From Micrococcales bacterium (GTDB taxonomy: Bacteria; Actinomycetota; Actinomycetes; Actinomycetales; Microbacteriaceae): a stretch of DNA of 64,000 bases. The notes beneath the pieces were generated by a model, which worked only from the letters and a program-made list of their open reading frames with translations, ran no database searches and was not told the origin of the DNA. Below are positions 63,354 to 64,000 of the stretch, in pieces. Each line of letters opens with the position of its first letter. The stretch's first letter is position 1. The stretch is taken from positions 53,742 through 117,741 of the forward strand of contig CANGIU010000001.1 of the NCBI GenBank assembly GCA_947454255.1, given 5' to 3'. The position numbers and the translations under genes were made by a program.

Positions 63354-64000
63354 GTACGAAAAGAACGCGATTCTGGTACTAGAGGATGGTAAATCATTTA
63401 CCGGACACTCGTTTGGTTCTTCTTCCACGACTCTAGGCGAAATTGTTTTCGCTACCGGAATGTCTGGCTACCAGGAGACGCTGACTGACCCTTCCTACGC
63501 TGGGCAGATAGTAGTTCAGACGGCGCCACACATCGGCAACACCGGAATGAATTCGAGAGATGAGGAATCTTCGAAGATCTGGGTTTCTGGATATGTGGTT
63601 AGGGATTTGAGCCGAGTTGTTTCAAACCATAGAAGTGAACGCAGCCTCGAAACTGATCTAGCTAAGGACGCTATTACAGGGATTTCCGGATTGGACACCC
63701 GCGCACTAACTCTGCACCTTCGTGATCGCGGTGTTATGCGGGCTGGAATCTTCACGGGAGAAGAAGCCCAAAAGCCCGTTAGCGAATTAATCGAAACAAT
63801 AAAAGCCTCAGCAGAAATGAAGGGTAGATCACTAAGCAATACAGTTTCCACAACTAGCAGCTACGTTGTGCCTAACGAAGGTAAACGTATCGGTAAAGTC
63901 GCAATTCTAGATCTTGGAATTAAGCGCTCAACGATTGAGAACATGGTTGGACGTGGACTCGAGGTTGAAGTTTTGCCTGCAACATCAAGTTTTGAAGAGC
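63346..64000 (+). CDS. carA: Carbamoyl-phosphate synthase small subunit, partial
   Basis: Glutaminase subunit of carbamoyl-phosphate synthase, N-terminal 218 residues; the amidotransferase domain with its Cys lies beyond the right edge. AILVLEDGKSFTGHSFGSS, GYQETLTDPSYAGQIVVQTA, HIGNTGMN and ISGLDTRALTLHLRDRGVM are all typical of CarA. The last visible part (IGKVAILDLGIKRSTIENMV) begins the amidotransferase domain. AGGAG lies 7 nt before the ATG, inside the end of pyrC. The ORF track does not list it because it has no stop here. Confidence 0.95.
   Translation, partial: MPRYEKNAILVLEDGKSFTGHSFGSSSTTLGEIVFATGMSGYQETLTDPSYAGQIVVQTAPHIGNTGMNSRDEESSKIWVSGYVVRDLSRVVSNHRSERSLETDLAKDAITGISGLDTRALTLHLRDRGVMRAGIFTGEEAQKPVSELIETIKASAEMKGRSLSNTVSTTSSYVVPNEGKRIGKVAILDLGIKRSTIENMVGRGLEVEVLPATSSFEE

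Overview
The window looks like part of the chromosome of a small-genome, moderate-GC actinobacterium. Sampled lines run at roughly 43-50 % G+C by eye. The marker genes SepH, DUF4193, DUF3093, DUF3710, DUF3159, DUF3000 and the DUF7455-type zinc protein are actinobacterial. The gene order lpdA-pepA-PAC2-sigA-parE/parC-sepH-dut-acnA-dxs, then thrS-HIT-pdxST-yebC-ruvCAB-yajC-secDF-rel, rpsD-alaS-ruvX-mltG-aroECKBQ-efp-nusB-pyrRBC-carA, is the usual one for the class. A planktonic Microbacteriaceae (Luna-type) member is my best guess, from gene order, compaction and low GC; this is inference and was not tested by a database search.

Layout. 1-4.5 kb: 3' part of dihydrolipoyl dehydrogenase lies outside the left edge, then leucyl aminopeptidase, divergent PAC2 protein and a coupled MFS transporter. 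4.5-8.4 kb: sigA with a lysine-rich tail, then a MurT/GatD-like pair and a small zinc protein. 8.5-15.2 kb: parE and parC facing each other, a phosphodiesterase and SepH. 15.3-22.4 kb: DUF4193, DUF3093, dut, DUF3710, DUF3159, aconitase, DXS. 22.4-28.4 kb: RNase D, DUF3000, an alpha/beta hydrolase, a RibD-like protein, SufE, a sulfurtransferase and a ZapE ATPase. 28.4-33.9 kb: ammonium transporter with terminator, a tRNA cluster (Gly, Cys, Val), a small ORF, a large secreted RCC1-repeat protein, a VIT1/CCC1 transporter. 33.9-46.4 kb: thrS, HIT, pyridoxal 5'-phosphate synthase, yebC, Holliday-junction genes, Sec accessory genes, rel. 46.4-50 kb: DUF349, cyclophilin, rarA. 50-64 kb: rpsD, two small membrane proteins, alaS, ruvX, mltG, the shikimate genes, efp, nusB and the start of the pyrimidine operon, with carA cut by the right edge.

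Nothing here looks like a phage, insertion sequence or CRISPR array, and no gene-free stretch exceeds 300 bases. What stands out is how the housekeeping genes are arranged and modified. (1) The GatD homologue has lost its catalytic cysteine (it has no cysteine at all) and its MurT partner has no zinc-ribbon cysteines, so the pair probably does not amidate lipid II by glutamine hydrolysis. (2) At least ten genes have a TANNNT -10 hexamer ending exactly 6 nt before the start codon, the signature of leaderless transcription, and three divergent gene pairs share overlapping -10 elements. (3) All eight convergent gene pairs overlap at their 3' ends, five by exactly 4 nt. (4) The MFS gene seems to start with CTG. 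(5) The pyr leader carries a PyrR-binding hairpin that pairs with the Shine-Dalgarno. (6) The RCC1-repeat protein has 14 blades, each with a cysteine pair.
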